Positions 1-7,987 of a DNA stretch of 64,000 bases are shown here, piece by piece. A program made the position numbers and the translations under genes. Every line of letters begins with the position of its first letter. Position 1 is the stretch's first letter. The DNA comes from Pseudonocardia sp. HH130630-07 (GTDB lineage: Bacteria; Actinomycetota; Actinomycetes; Mycobacteriales; Pseudonocardiaceae): NCBI RefSeq assembly GCF_001698125.1, contig NZ_CP013854.1, forward strand, positions 1,860,001 through 1,924,000. Reading direction: 5' to 3'. The notes under the pieces were generated by a model, which made no database searches, had not been told where the DNA came from, and saw only the letters and a program-made list of their open reading frames with translations.

Positions 1-322
1 CGATGACGTTGTCGTAGATCGACATCGTGGGGAACGGGTTCGGCCGCTGGAAGACCATCCCGATCTGGCGCCGCACACCGACCGGGTCGACGTTCGCGCC
101 GTACAGGTCCTGGCCGTCGAGCTCCAGGCGCCCCTCGACCCGGGCACCGGGGATGTTCTCGTGCATCCGGTTGATCGACCGGAGGAACGTCGACTTGCCG
201 CAGCCGGACGGCCCGATGAGTGCGGTGACCGTCTTCGGCTTGATCGTCATGTTGACGCCCTCGACGGCGAGGAACGACCCGTAGTAGATGTTCAGGTCCT
301 TGGCTTCGACACTCTTGCCCAT
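1..322 (-). CDS. pstB: Phosphate ABC transporter ATP-binding protein PstB (5' part only)
   Basis: ATPase of the high-affinity phosphate importer PstSCAB, acting on the inner face of the membrane. Only the first 107 codons are inside the window; the rest lies beyond the left edge. The ATG at 322 gives an N-terminus with a typical ABC core: Walker [10 protein letters not shown] at residues 37-45, followed by the PstB-type loop with RSINRMHE and the Q-loop QRPNPFP near residue 92. It is the last visible gene of a pstS-pstC-pstA-pstB operon and begins 11 bases after the pstA stop. Identification is firm because of the sequence and the neighbours. Confidence 0.97.
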   Translation of the reverse strand, partial: MGKSVEAKDLNIYYGSFLAVEGVNMTIKPKTVTALIGPSGCGKSTFLRSINRMHENIPGARVEGRLELDGQDLYGANVDPVGVRRQIGMVFQRPNPFPTMSIYDNVI

Positions 323-333
323 GTCCGGGTTCC

Positions 334-1452
334 TTATCGGGTCTTCGGGGCGTAGATGCGGGAGATCAGGCGCGCCACCACGTTCAGCACCATGACGATG
401 AGCAGCAGTACGAGTGCCGCGGCCCAGGCCCGGTCGAGGAACGGCTCGCGCGGCACGCCCGGGACCGCATAGGAGTAGTAGGAGAACACCGGGAGCGTCG
501 CCATCCGGCCGTCGAACGGGTTGAGGTTCACCCCGGTGGCGAGGCCGACGGTGACCAGCAGCGGCGCCGTCTCACCGATGACGCGGGCGATCGCCAGCGT
601 GATGCCGGTGGCGATCCCGCCCGCGGTCGTCGGGATGACGACCTTGAGGATCGTCCGCCACTTCGGGACCCCGAGCGCGAAGGACGCCTCCCGCAGCTCG
701 TTCGGGACGATCTTGAGCATCTCCTCGGTGGACCGCACCACGATCGGGATCATCAGCACGGTCAGCGCCACCGCGCCGACGAACCCGAACCGGACGCCCG
801 GTCCGAGCAGCAGCGCGAACAGCGCGTAGGCGAAGAGGCCGGCGACGATGGACGGGATGCCCGTCATGACGTCGACGAAGAACGTGATCGACCGGGCGAG
901 CCGGGAGTTGTTGCCGTACTCCACCAGGTACACGGCGGTGAGCACACCGACCGGGATGGACATCAGCGCGGCCAGCCCGGTGATGATCAGCGTGCCCTGG
1001 ATGGCGTGCAGCGCACCGCCGCCCACCCCGACCACACCGCGCATCGAGTTGGTGAAGAACTGGGCGTCGAACCGGGCCCAGCCCTGGCTGACCACCGTCC
1101 ACAGAACGGAGACCAGCGGCACCATCGCGAGCAGGAACGCGCTGGTCACCACGATGGTGACCAGGCGGTCGGCGGCCTTGCGCGCGCCCTCGACGATGCG
1201 CGACGCCAGATAGGTGGCGACGCCGTACCCCACGGCGGTGAGGAACACCCACAGCCCGATGCTGAACCCGATCGCCGCCACCAGACCGGCCATGACGACC
1301 GCGGTCGCGACCAGGATGCCCAACGGGGCCCAGCGCGGGAGGGTGCCCTTGCGCCGGAGGACGGCCGGCGTCGTGGAGGCGGGGGATTCGAGTCCGGTTC
1401 CCGTCACGGAGACCTCGGTGTCGGTGCGGTTGCGTTCGGTTCCGGTGGCCAT
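334..1452 (-). CDS. pstA: Phosphate ABC transporter permease PstA
   Basis: One of the two membrane permeases of the phosphate importer; it pairs with PstC to form the channel and docks PstB. The 372-residue protein is longer than many PstA proteins because of a polar N-terminal extension of about 40 residues before the first membrane segment. Several hydrophobic helices follow, and the EAA loop ([13 protein letters not shown]) that contacts the ATPase is clear near residue 258. The start (ATG at 1452) lies one base after the pstC stop, so the two genes are tightly coupled. Confidence 0.97.
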   Translation of the reverse strand: MATGTERNRTDTEVSVTGTGLESPASTTPAVLRRKGTLPRWAPLGILVATAVVMAGLVAAIGFSIGLWVFLTAVGYGVATYLASRIVEGARKAADRLVTIVVTSAFLLAMVPLVSVLWTVVSQGWARFDAQFFTNSMRGVVGVGGGALHAIQGTLIITGLAALMSIPVGVLTAVYLVEYGNNSRLARSITFFVDVMTGIPSIVAGLFAYALFALLLGPGVRFGFVGAVALTVLMIPIVVRSTEEMLKIVPNELREASFALGVPKWRTILKVVIPTTAGGIATGITLAIARVIGETAPLLVTVGLATGVNLNPFDGRMATLPVFSYYSYAVPGVPREPFLDRAWAAALVLLLIVMVLNVVARLISRIYAPKTR

Positions 1453-1453
1453 C

Positions 1454-2398
1454 TCAGTTCGCTCCGGAGAATTCGCGGCGGCGCTCGACGATGTAGCGGG
1501 CGAGCATGTTCACCAGCAGGGTGATCACGAAGAGGACCAGGCCGGAGGCGATCAGCACGTTCACGGTGATGCCGGAGGCCTCCGGGAACTGCAGGGCGAT
1601 GTTGGCCGCGATCGTGGCCGGGTTCTCCGAGCTGATCAGGTTGAACGTGACGGCGCCGGAGACCGAGAGGATCATCGCCACCGCCATCGTCTCGCCCAGG
1701 GCCCGGCCCAGGCCGAGCATCGCACCGGAGATGATCCCGGAGCGCCCGAACGGCAGGACCGCCAGCCGGATCATCTCCCAGCGCGTGGCGCCGAGGGCCA
1801 GTGCGGCCTCCTCGTGCAGCTTCGGCGCCTGCAGGAACACCTCACGGGTCACCGCCGTGATGATCGGGAGGATCATCACCGCCAGCACCAGCCCGACGAC
1901 CAGCATGGTGCGACCGGTCGTCGACGGCGGTCCGGCGAAGAACGGGATCCAGCCGAGGTAGTCGGCGAACCAGGTGCTCAGCCCGACCGACAGGGGCGCC
2001 AGCGTCCACGCTCCCCACAGCCCGTACACGATCGAGGGAACGGCCGCCAGCAGGTCGACCACGTAGCTGAGCCCCTGCGCCAGCCGGCGCGGGGCGTAGT
2101 GGCTGATGAACAGCGCCACCGCGACCGCCAGCGGGGTCGCCACCAGCAGGGCGATCACCGCGCTCAGCAGCGTGCCGAAGATCAGCGGCGCGACGTAGAC
2201 GACGATCCCGCCGGGCAGGTCGTCCTCGGACGCGACGAACGCGGGGAACGCCTCGATCAGCAGGAATGCGGCGACCCCGGCCAGGACGACCAGGATCAGG
2301 ATCCCGGCACCCTTCGCGGAACCGGCGAAGATGCGATCGCCGAGCTGGGTGACCGGCCTCGCGGCCGGCTGCTCGGGCTTGGCTTCGGTGGTGGTCAC
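1454..2398 (-). CDS. pstC: Phosphate ABC transporter permease PstC
   Basis: Partner permease of PstA in phosphate uptake. The protein has 314 residues, starts with GTG at 2398 and has about six membrane helices. A typical EAA motif (EEAALALGATRWEM) in the cytoplasmic loop should contact PstB. A binding-protein-dependent permease fold is obvious from the spacing of the helices. It follows pstS after a 113-base gap that holds a strong hairpin, and runs almost directly into pstA. Confidence 0.97.
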   Translation of the reverse strand: MTTTEAKPEQPAARPVTQLGDRIFAGSAKGAGILILVVLAGVAAFLLIEAFPAFVASEDDLPGGIVVYVAPLIFGTLLSAVIALLVATPLAVAVALFISHYAPRRLAQGLSYVVDLLAAVPSIVYGLWGAWTLAPLSVGLSTWFADYLGWIPFFAGPPSTTGRTMLVVGLVLAVMILPIITAVTREVFLQAPKLHEEAALALGATRWEMIRLAVLPFGRSGIISGAMLGLGRALGETMAVAMILSVSGAVTFNLISSENPATIAANIALQFPEASGITVNVLIASGLVLFVITLLVNMLARYIVERRREFSGAN

Positions 2399-2443
2399 AG
2401 TGGTCCCTGGAGGTGCGTGCGTGCGCTGGACAGGAGACGCCGG

Positions 2444-2488
2444 GGAGCCCCGGGTGATGATTCCATCATGAACACCACCCGGGGCTCC
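2444..2488 (-). terminator. Hairpin between pstS and pstC
   Basis: A perfect 13-bp inverted repeat (2444-2456 pairing with 2476-2488, arm GGAGCCCCGGGTG) with a 19-base loop lies just downstream of the pstS stop and upstream of pstC. There is no T-run, as is usual in high-GC genomes. In pst operons a partial terminator or mRNA-stabilising stem here commonly makes the binding protein more abundant than the permeases; that role is inferred. Confidence 0.75.
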
Positions 2489-2511
2489 TGGCTAGATGAC
2501 GCGCAACTCGA

Positions 2512-3618
2512 TCAGCTGCCGGCCGCGATGCGGTCGATCACCGGGGTGATCTGGCCGCGCAGGGTCTCCGACAGCGGGGCGGAACCGGCGGCCTGGGCCG
2601 CGGCCTGCTGACCGGCGTCGCTGACCACGTAGTTCAGGAACGCCTTGGTCACGTCGGCCTGGGCCTGGTCCGGGTAGGTCGGGCAGGCCATCAGGTAGGA
2701 GACCAGCACGACCGGGTAGGCGCCGCCGGTCGCGGTGCGGTTGAGCTCGTAGGCGAACGAGGTGTCGCCCTGGCCCTCGACCCGCTGGGACTCCTCGAGG
2801 ATCTTCGCGGCGGCCTCGGCGGTCGGCGCGACGTTGGTCTCGCCGAGCTTGACGTTGGCCTTGCCCAGCTCGCCGGCCTGCGAGGCGTCCGCGTAGCCGA
2901 TGGTGCCGTTACCGGCGTTGACGGCGCCGACGACACCGGAGGTGCCCTGGGCCGCCTCGCCGCCCTGCACCGGCCAGTTGCCGTCGGCCTCGTCGGTCCA
3001 CACGTCCGGCGCGGCCTTGTTCAGGAAGTCCGTCAGGTTCTCGGTGGTGCCCGACTCGTCGGAGCGGTGCACCGGGGTGACCGGGGACGCCGGGAGCTGT
3101 ACGCCCGGGTTGTCCGCCGCGATCTTCGGGTCGTTCCAGGTCTTGATCTCGCCCTTGAAGATGCCGGCGATCGTCGCCGGAGCCAGGTTGAGCTCCTGGA
3201 CGCCGTCGAGCTTGAAGACGATCGCGATCGGCGAGACGTAGTTCGGGATCTCGATGACCGAACCGCCGCAGCGCTCGCGCGCCTGCGTCAGCTGCTCGTC
3301 CTCCAGGTAGGCGTCCGAGCCGGCGAACTGCACGCCGCCCTCGATGAACTGGGTCCGGCCGCCGCCGGAACCGACCGGGTCGTAGTTGACCGTCGCGCCG
3401 GTGTTGGCCTCGCCGAAGCCGGCGATCCAGGACTGCATGGCCGCCTGCTGCGAGCTGGCGCCCGCACCGGCGATCGTGCCGCTGACACCGGAGCCCTCGG
3501 CGGCGTCGCCGCCCCCGCCCTCGTTGGCCGCGCCGCAACCCGCAACGAACAGCGCACAGGTCGTCGCGACACCGACGGCCGCCAGGCGCGCCCGGGGCGC
3601 GCGCCGCTTGGTCTTCAC
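2512..3618 (-). CDS. pstS: Phosphate-binding lipoprotein PstS
   Basis: Extracellular phosphate receptor of the Pst importer, lipid-anchored. I chose the GTG at 3618 because GAGGAA lies six bases upstream and it gives a proper lipoprotein signal: basic start (KTKRRAPRAR), hydrophobic core and lipobox VAGC with the lipidated Cys at residue 28. Longer in-frame starts exist but lack this logic. The mature part shows the phosphate-binding segments GAGASSQQAAMQSW, GSGGGRTQF and SDESGTTENLTDFL, typical of PstS. Length is 368 residues. First gene of the operon, with PHO-box-like repeats about 100 bases upstream. Confidence 0.96.
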   Translation of the reverse strand: MKTKRRAPRARLAAVGVATTCALFVAGCGAANEGGGGDAAEGSGVSGTIAGAGASSQQAAMQSWIAGFGEANTGATVNYDPVGSGGGRTQFIEGGVQFAGSDAYLEDEQLTQARERCGGSVIEIPNYVSPIAIVFKLDGVQELNLAPATIAGIFKGEIKTWNDPKIAADNPGVQLPASPVTPVHRSDESGTTENLTDFLNKAAPDVWTDEADGNWPVQGGEAAQGTSGVVGAVNAGNGTIGYADASQAGELGKANVKLGETNVAPTAEAAAKILEESQRVEGQGDTSFAYELNRTATGGAYPVVLVSYLMACPTYPDQAQADVTKAFLNYVVSDAGQQAAAQAAGSAPLSETLRGQITPVIDRIAAGS

Positions 3619-3718
3619 TGCAGGTTCCTCCGTGATCGGCTCGTGCCGCTCGGTACGACGGCGCCGGGGTGGCCGTCCGGCGAGGACGCTAGGAGCCGCC
3701 GTTGGACGCAGGGCCCAC

Positions 3719-3740
3719 GGAAGATGAACGCAGCATGAAC
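3719..3740 (-). promoter_or_regulatory. PHO-box-like direct repeat upstream of pstS
   Basis: Read on the minus strand, two consecutive 11-base units occur, GTTCATGCTGC and GTTCATCTTCC, giving GTTCA at exact 11-base spacing. This matches the direct-repeat organisation of PhoP boxes described in Streptomyces. It sits 100-120 bases upstream of the pstS start, where a response regulator would activate transcription under phosphate limitation. No phoR/phoP genes are in the window. Confidence 0.65.
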
Positions 3741-3817
3741 AGGGCCGCGGAACGGGTGGATCCACGTCACACGATCGGTCGGCCGTTCCCGGACTGCAAC
3801 CGCTGCGTGACCGGTCG

Positions 3818-4699
3818 TCAACGGGCGTAGTTCACGTCCGCCGCGTGCACGGTGAACCCGAGTCGCTCGTAGACCCGCACCGCGGGGGCGTTGTCGGCCT
3901 CGACGTAGAGCAGCACCGTGTCGAGCCCGCGGTCGTGCAGGTGCCGCAGTCCGGCCGCGGTCAGCATCCCGCCGAGGCCCCGGCCGTGCGCCGCCGGATC
4001 GACACCGAGGACGTACACCTCCCCCATGGCCGGCTCGTCGCCGGTCGCGGGGTGGACCTTCGTCCAGTGGTAGCCGAGCAGCGTCCCGCCGGGGTCGGTG
4101 GCCAGCAGGAACCCGTCGGCGTCGAACCAGTCCTCGGCCTGCCGGGCGGCCAGCTCGCGGCCGGTCCACCCGCCCTGCTCGGGGTGCCAGTCGAAGGCCG
4201 CGTTGTTCACCCGGAGGAACTCCTCGTCGTCCCGGCCGGGGACGAAGGGGCGGACGGTGACACCGTCGGGCACGACGACCTCCGGCGGCGGGCCGGACGC
4301 GGTCCGCCGCATCTGCCACAGCACCCGGTCCCGCCGGTACCCGCGGGCCTCGGCGAGCGCACGGGCGGCGTCGAGGTCGCCGTGGGCCCACACGTGCGGG
4401 TCGGACGACAGCCCATCCAGCGCGGTGACCAGGGCCGATCCGATGCCGCGGCGGCGCTCGTCCGGGTGCACGACCAGTTCGGCGTACTCGCCGTCGAGCT
4501 GGGCGTATCCGGCGACCGGGCGGTCGTTCCCGGCGACCACGACGTGGCGCACGCCGTCGCGGGGTTCGGTCGCGCGCAGGGTGAGCAGGAACTGCTCGGA
4601 GAACGGGTCGATGCCGTCGGCGGACGCCGCGGCGGCGAGCAGGTCGTGCACCGCGGCGGTGGTGTCGGCGTCGGGTCGGGTGAGCACCTGCGGGTCCAT
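3818..4699 (-). CDS. mshD: Mycothiol synthase MshD
   Basis: Catalyses the last step of mycothiol biosynthesis, acetylating Cys-GlcN-Ins with acetyl-CoA in the cytosol. The 293-residue protein contains two GNAT domains; acetyl-CoA loops are visible as RRRGIGSAL in the N-terminal half and HGRGLGGML in the C-terminal half. The C-terminal half also has the AP.VRVYERLGF segment. I start it at ATG 4699 (MDPQVLTRP), because an upstream in-frame extension is Arg/Pro-rich and unlike the family. In mycobacteria mshD directly follows glnR; here an accessory island separates the two. Confidence 0.95.
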   Translation of the reverse strand: MDPQVLTRPDADTTAAVHDLLAAAASADGIDPFSEQFLLTLRATEPRDGVRHVVVAGNDRPVAGYAQLDGEYAELVVHPDERRRGIGSALVTALDGLSSDPHVWAHGDLDAARALAEARGYRRDRVLWQMRRTASGPPPEVVVPDGVTVRPFVPGRDDEEFLRVNNAAFDWHPEQGGWTGRELAARQAEDWFDADGFLLATDPGGTLLGYHWTKVHPATGDEPAMGEVYVLGVDPAAHGRGLGGMLTAAGLRHLHDRGLDTVLLYVEADNAPAVRVYERLGFTVHAADVNYAR

Positions 4700-5037
4700 C
4701 CCACCGAGCTTAGTTGTGGGGTGCGGCGGGGCGACGGGTCCGGAGCGTGATCCTCCTGGCCGGGTGCGGCGGGTCAGGCGGGCGACTTCCGGTCCTGGAG
4801 CAGGTGACATCCAGCGGTGATGCGAACCAGGGTGTAGAGCTCGCTCTCGAACGCGAAGTGCGCACCGGTGACCATGTCCAGGGCATTCATGCTGCGGATG
4901 CCGTTGCGGTTCTGCTGGAACAGCCCGTCCCTGCTGAATCCGTACTCACGCAGGACAGCGTCGATCTCCTGTTCGACGCGGGGCCATTCGGCGTCGGTGA
5001 TCCCACCTTTGAACCTGGCCCTGGGGAGGCCGACAGT

Positions 5038-6020
5038 GAGGTGTTCTCAGTAGCGTGGTGATCATGTTGTGCGGTCGTATTCGGTGTGGAGTAACACGAG
5101 CGCGGCTGCGGTGATCGCGCCGGTGCGCCAGGGACAGAGGGTGACTCGCTGTAGCGTTGCGAAGGTGGTCTTGAGCAGGGCGTTTGCTCGTTCGGCGAGT
5201 GCTCGGGTGGCTGAGTGCAGGCTGTTGACGGTGCGCTGATCGACTGTTCGGCCGCCGGCGGGGATGGGTTTGATCGGCACGGTGAGTCGGTGGGCCTCAC
5301 CTTCGTAGCCGAGATCGCCCAGCGCGGCGTGGTCATCATCGATCCAGTGATCGAGGTCTTCGAGCAGACCGGGGTGGGCTCGGGCACAGGTCACGTCGTG
5401 TTCGCGCCCGGGTCTTCCCGGGGATGTCCATAGCGGCCATCCATCCGGGGCGGACACGACCTGGACGTTCCCGCCGTGGCGGTGGTGTTTACCCGACCAC
5501 CACAGGTCGACCCCCGCGGTGGGGCCGAGCGCGCGGCAGCGGTCGGTGGCGATCAGGGTGCCGTCCAGGTGAACGTGGGTGTGTCCGGCGAGGCGGGCGG
5601 CGAGCAGGGCACCGTGCAGCCCGGGTGCGGCGCTGGCGAGGACGTCGATGCCTTCGTGCAGGTAGCGATAGGTGGTCGCGGTACTGATCGCGTTGTCGCG
5701 GGCCAGGTGCCGGACCCGGGTGGCGTCGCAGAACCAGCGGATCACCAGCACTGCCTGGGCGAACGGGGTCAACGCCCGCCGCCGGGGGCGGGTACCGCGG
5801 CGACAGCGTTGAGCGGCCAGAAGCCGAGCCAGGTAGGCCACGGTGTGCTCCCCGATCGGGAGGACAGCGGTGTAGGTGACAGGATCGGACATGCGGGGCC
5901 TCGGAGAGTTCGTTGATCTTGGTCGACCAACTGCTCTACCGGGGCCCTGCCCCATGTCCTAGACATCTCCACTCCCTCGGCGTGTCGCAGCGGAACGACC
6001 ACCACTACTGAGAACACCTC
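5038..6020 (-). mobile_element. IS5-type insertion sequence, 983 bp
   Basis: The ends are a perfect 16-bp inverted repeat, GAGGTGTTCTCAGTAG at 5038-5053 and its complement at 6005-6020. Both ends are flanked by the same trinucleotide AGT (5035-5037 and 6021-6023), consistent with a 3-bp target duplication. One transposase gene fills the element on the minus strand. The element looks intact and the target gene is still perfectly reconstructible, so the insertion may be recent. The family is inferred from the transposase; I did not match it to a named IS. Confidence 0.88.
5062..5892 (-). CDS. IS5-like DDE transposase
   Basis: Cut-and-paste transposase of the surrounding IS. The N-terminal helix-turn-helix region (LARDNAISTATTYRYLHEG) is followed by an RNase H-like catalytic core. 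Candidate acidic residues are the Asp in HLDGTLIATD, the Asp in ALGDLGYEGE and the Glu in RALAERANALLKT, which fits the DDE superfamily endonuclease group. I start it at ATG 5892 (MSDPVTYTAVL), giving 276 residues; an upstream in-frame start at 5955 adds a basic, atypical leader. The stop codon lies 8 bases inside the left terminal repeat. It appears full length and possibly active. Confidence 0.9.
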   Translation of the reverse strand: MSDPVTYTAVLPIGEHTVAYLARLLAAQRCRRGTRPRRRALTPFAQAVLVIRWFCDATRVRHLARDNAISTATTYRYLHEGIDVLASAAPGLHGALLAARLAGHTHVHLDGTLIATDRCRALGPTAGVDLWWSGKHHRHGGNVQVVSAPDGWPLWTSPGRPGREHDVTCARAHPGLLEDLDHWIDDDHAALGDLGYEGEAHRLTVPIKPIPAGGRTVDQRTVNSLHSATRALAERANALLKTTFATLQRVTLCPWRTGAITAAALVLLHTEYDRTT

Positions 6021-6306
6021 AGTGTGGGCGCCCTCGATGTCCTCGAAGCGACCGAAACCACAAGAATCCCGGGCGGGAGTGTCGGTGACCTCCCAGGTAC
6101 GGGGGCCGACGACGGATTCGGTCGCGGCCCGGGTCCGCAGATCCATCTGCTGGTAGTAGATGGTGGCCTCTTCCAGGCTCATCCGGGCGTTCAGCTCGGC
6201 GCGGGGGTCGATGGTGGTCTCCTGTCCGATTCCGCAGGCGGCGCTCAACGCGCACAGCAGGGCGAGTGCGAGTGCGGTGCTGGTGTGTCGGCGAGGTCGC
6301 CGGGAG

Positions 6307-6498
6307 TCAGTCCGCATCGAAGGAGTCCTTCACTTGGGAGGCGAGAAGATCGCCGACCACGATCGGCGCCTCGATGACGCCAACCACGGGGTTGTTGCGT
6401 GCAAGGTCACCGAACCCGGTGTTGTCGCCCTGGATGCGTTCCTCGGGGAGGCCGGCCAGGGTCGCGGCGATGTTGCGCTGGCTGGTGCTGGGCGCACG
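6307..6498 (-). pseudogene. 3' fragment of an unknown gene
   Basis: An open frame of 63 codons with good coding character (NIAATLAGLPEERIQGDN ... ASQVKDSFDAD) ends in a stop that overlaps the ATG of the split lipoprotein gene (ATGCGGACTGA). It has no start codon: a TAA immediately precedes it at 6499-6501. It is therefore the C-terminal remainder of a gene that once sat upstream of the lipoprotein gene in the same operon. The break coincides with the left end of the ATP-grasp remnant on the other strand, pointing to a rearrangement junction near 6500. I do not recognise the family. Confidence 0.55.
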
Positions 6499-6538
6499 TT
6501 AGAACGCGGCTGCGGGGCACCGAGGCCGATCGCGACAA

Positions 6539-6814
6539 GTGGGGAGGGAACGCCACGGGGCCCGCGCCCGGCGCGCTCATCACGCCGCGAACGAGTGGCA
6601 CGCGATGCCGGCGCCGGTGCGGGAAGGTCTGACCCGGCTGCTGCGGGATCTGGATCTGCGGTTCTGCGCCGCCGACTTCGCGGTCGACCGTGAAGGCCGG
6701 TGGCACCATCTCGACCTCGATCCGGTCGGGCGGTGGGCTTGGGATCACCCGGCCCGCGACCACATCGCCGACGCTCTCGCCGCGGCGCTGACCCGGAAGG
6801 ACCTCCATCGATGA
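6539..6814 (+). pseudogene. C-terminal remnant of a graspetide-type ATP-grasp ligase
   Basis: The 91-codon frame carries the end of an ATP-grasp peptide maturase: LGL-type segment LLRDLDLRFCAADFAVDREG followed by WHHLDLDPVGRWAWDH, the metal/ATP-binding tail typical of the enzymes that form side-chain ester or amide crosslinks in graspetides. Family members have about 300 residues, so roughly the first 220 are missing; the first 20 codons here are not family-like. The stop overlaps the methyltransferase start (ATGA), which preserves the original operon arrangement. No precursor peptide gene is visible upstream. A GTG at 6539 or an ATG at 6605 could start a stub, but it cannot be a working ligase. 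Confidence 0.7.
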
Positions 6815-7908
6815 CCACCACGACCGCCGAGCGGCGCGCGGCCCTGGTCGACCGGCTCACCGCCGACGGCCACCTGCCCGACCCGGCGTGGCGGACGGCG
6901 TTCGCGCAGGTCCCGCGCCACCCGTTCGTTCCGTACTTCTTCACCCCGCACCGCGGCAGGCCCGGGTGGCGGCTGGTGGAGGGTGACGACGAGTGGCTCG
7001 ACGCCGTGTACTCCGACGACGCGCTGGTGACCCAGCTCGACGGTGACGACGCGCTCGCCGACCGCGCCCGCGGTGGCGATCCGGTGGCCGGAGTACCGAC
7101 GTCGTCGACGTCGTCGCCGGTGCTGATGGCCGCCATGCTCGACGCGCTGGAGGTGCAACCCGGACACCGGGTGTTCGAGGCGGCGACCGGCACCGGCTAC
7201 AACGCCGCTCTCCTCGCCCACCGCCTGGGCGACGACCACGTGACCAGCGTCGAGGTCGACCTCGGCATCGCGGCACGAGCACGGACCGCGCTGCACGACC
7301 TGGGCTACAGGCCCACCATCCGGGCCGGGGACGCCACCATCGGCGCGCCGGAGCACGGGCCGTTCGACCGGCTCATCGCGACCGTCGCCGTCCCGACCGT
7401 CCCCGGGGCGTGGCTCGCCCAGACCCGGCCGGGCGCGGTGCTCGTGGTCGGTGCCCAGGGCCGGGTCCTCCGCCAGTTCGGCGGGTTCATGCCCACCCGC
7501 CGCTCCCCGGAGCCCGCGGCGCCAGTGATCCGCCCGGCGCTGCTCGACCAGGCCACCGTCACCGACGTCCCGGTCGAGGCGTTGGGCGGCGAGCACCCGG
7601 CCACGTTCTTCCTGTCCGTGCTCGCCCCGCCCTTCCGCACCCTCGGGTTCACCCCGAGCGACGGATCGACCGGGCTACAGACCTGGGGCCGCGGACTCGA
7701 CGACTCCACATTCGTCCTGACCGAGGTCGACGGTGAACGACACGTCGCGGCCGACGGGGCGCTGTGGGACGAGCTGGAACACGCCTACCGGCTGTGGAGC
7801 ACCTACGGCCGCCCCGACCGCACCCGGCTCGGGCTGGCCGTCTCCCCGACCGCCGATCACACGATCTGGCTCGACCACCCCGACCACGTCCTACGGCGTT
7901 GGGGCTGA
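6811..7908 (+). CDS. Methyltransferase of the ATP-grasp peptide maturase system (PIMT-like)
   Basis: 365-residue protein related to protein-L-isoaspartate O-methyltransferases, of the subgroup encoded next to graspetide ATP-grasp ligases. It starts APRHPFVP-like (VPRHPFVPYFFTP), then has the conserved PTSSTSSPVLMAAML region and the SAM-binding loop FEAATGTGYNAALLA near residue 124, followed by the acidic VEVD. In characterised relatives the enzyme methylates an aspartate of the crosslinked peptide, leading to an aspartimide. Here the gene is intact but its ligase partner at 6539-6814 is truncated, so the enzyme may be orphaned. Start ATG 6811 overlaps the ligase stop by four bases. Confidence 0.85.
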   Translation: MTTTTAERRAALVDRLTADGHLPDPAWRTAFAQVPRHPFVPYFFTPHRGRPGWRLVEGDDEWLDAVYSDDALVTQLDGDDALADRARGGDPVAGVPTSSTSSPVLMAAMLDALEVQPGHRVFEAATGTGYNAALLAHRLGDDHVTSVEVDLGIAARARTALHDLGYRPTIRAGDATIGAPEHGPFDRLIATVAVPTVPGAWLAQTRPGAVLVVGAQGRVLRQFGGFMPTRRSPEPAAPVIRPALLDQATVTDVPVEALGGEHPATFFLSVLAPPFRTLGFTPSDGSTGLQTWGRGLDDSTFVLTEVDGERHVAADGALWDELEHAYRLWSTYGRPDRTRLGLAVSPTADHTIWLDHPDHVLRRWG

Positions 7909-7987
7909 ACGGGCAGTGGCGCCGACCCTGCGGGACAGCCGGAGTAGATCTGTTCGCCCGCGGCGATCTCCTCGTACCCGGTGCGCG

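Larger units (their letters stand above)
4774..6317 (-). pseudogene. LppA-like lipoprotein gene split by an IS element
   Basis: The 5' part (6317 to 6021) encodes a lipoprotein signal with lipobox LSAAC and residues 1-99, ending ...FEDIEGAHT. The 3' part (5034 to 4774) encodes 86 residues beginning VGLPRARFKGG and ending at a normal stop. Between them lies a complete 983-bp IS. Removing the IS and one copy of the 3-bp duplication (ACT on this strand) joins the halves exactly in frame into a protein of about 185 residues. As it stands, the first half reads into the IS. The resemblance to mycobacterial LppA-type lipoproteins is loose and the function is unknown. Its start overlaps the end of the gene fragment at 6307-6498 by 11 bases, so the two were once an operon. 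Confidence 0.8.
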
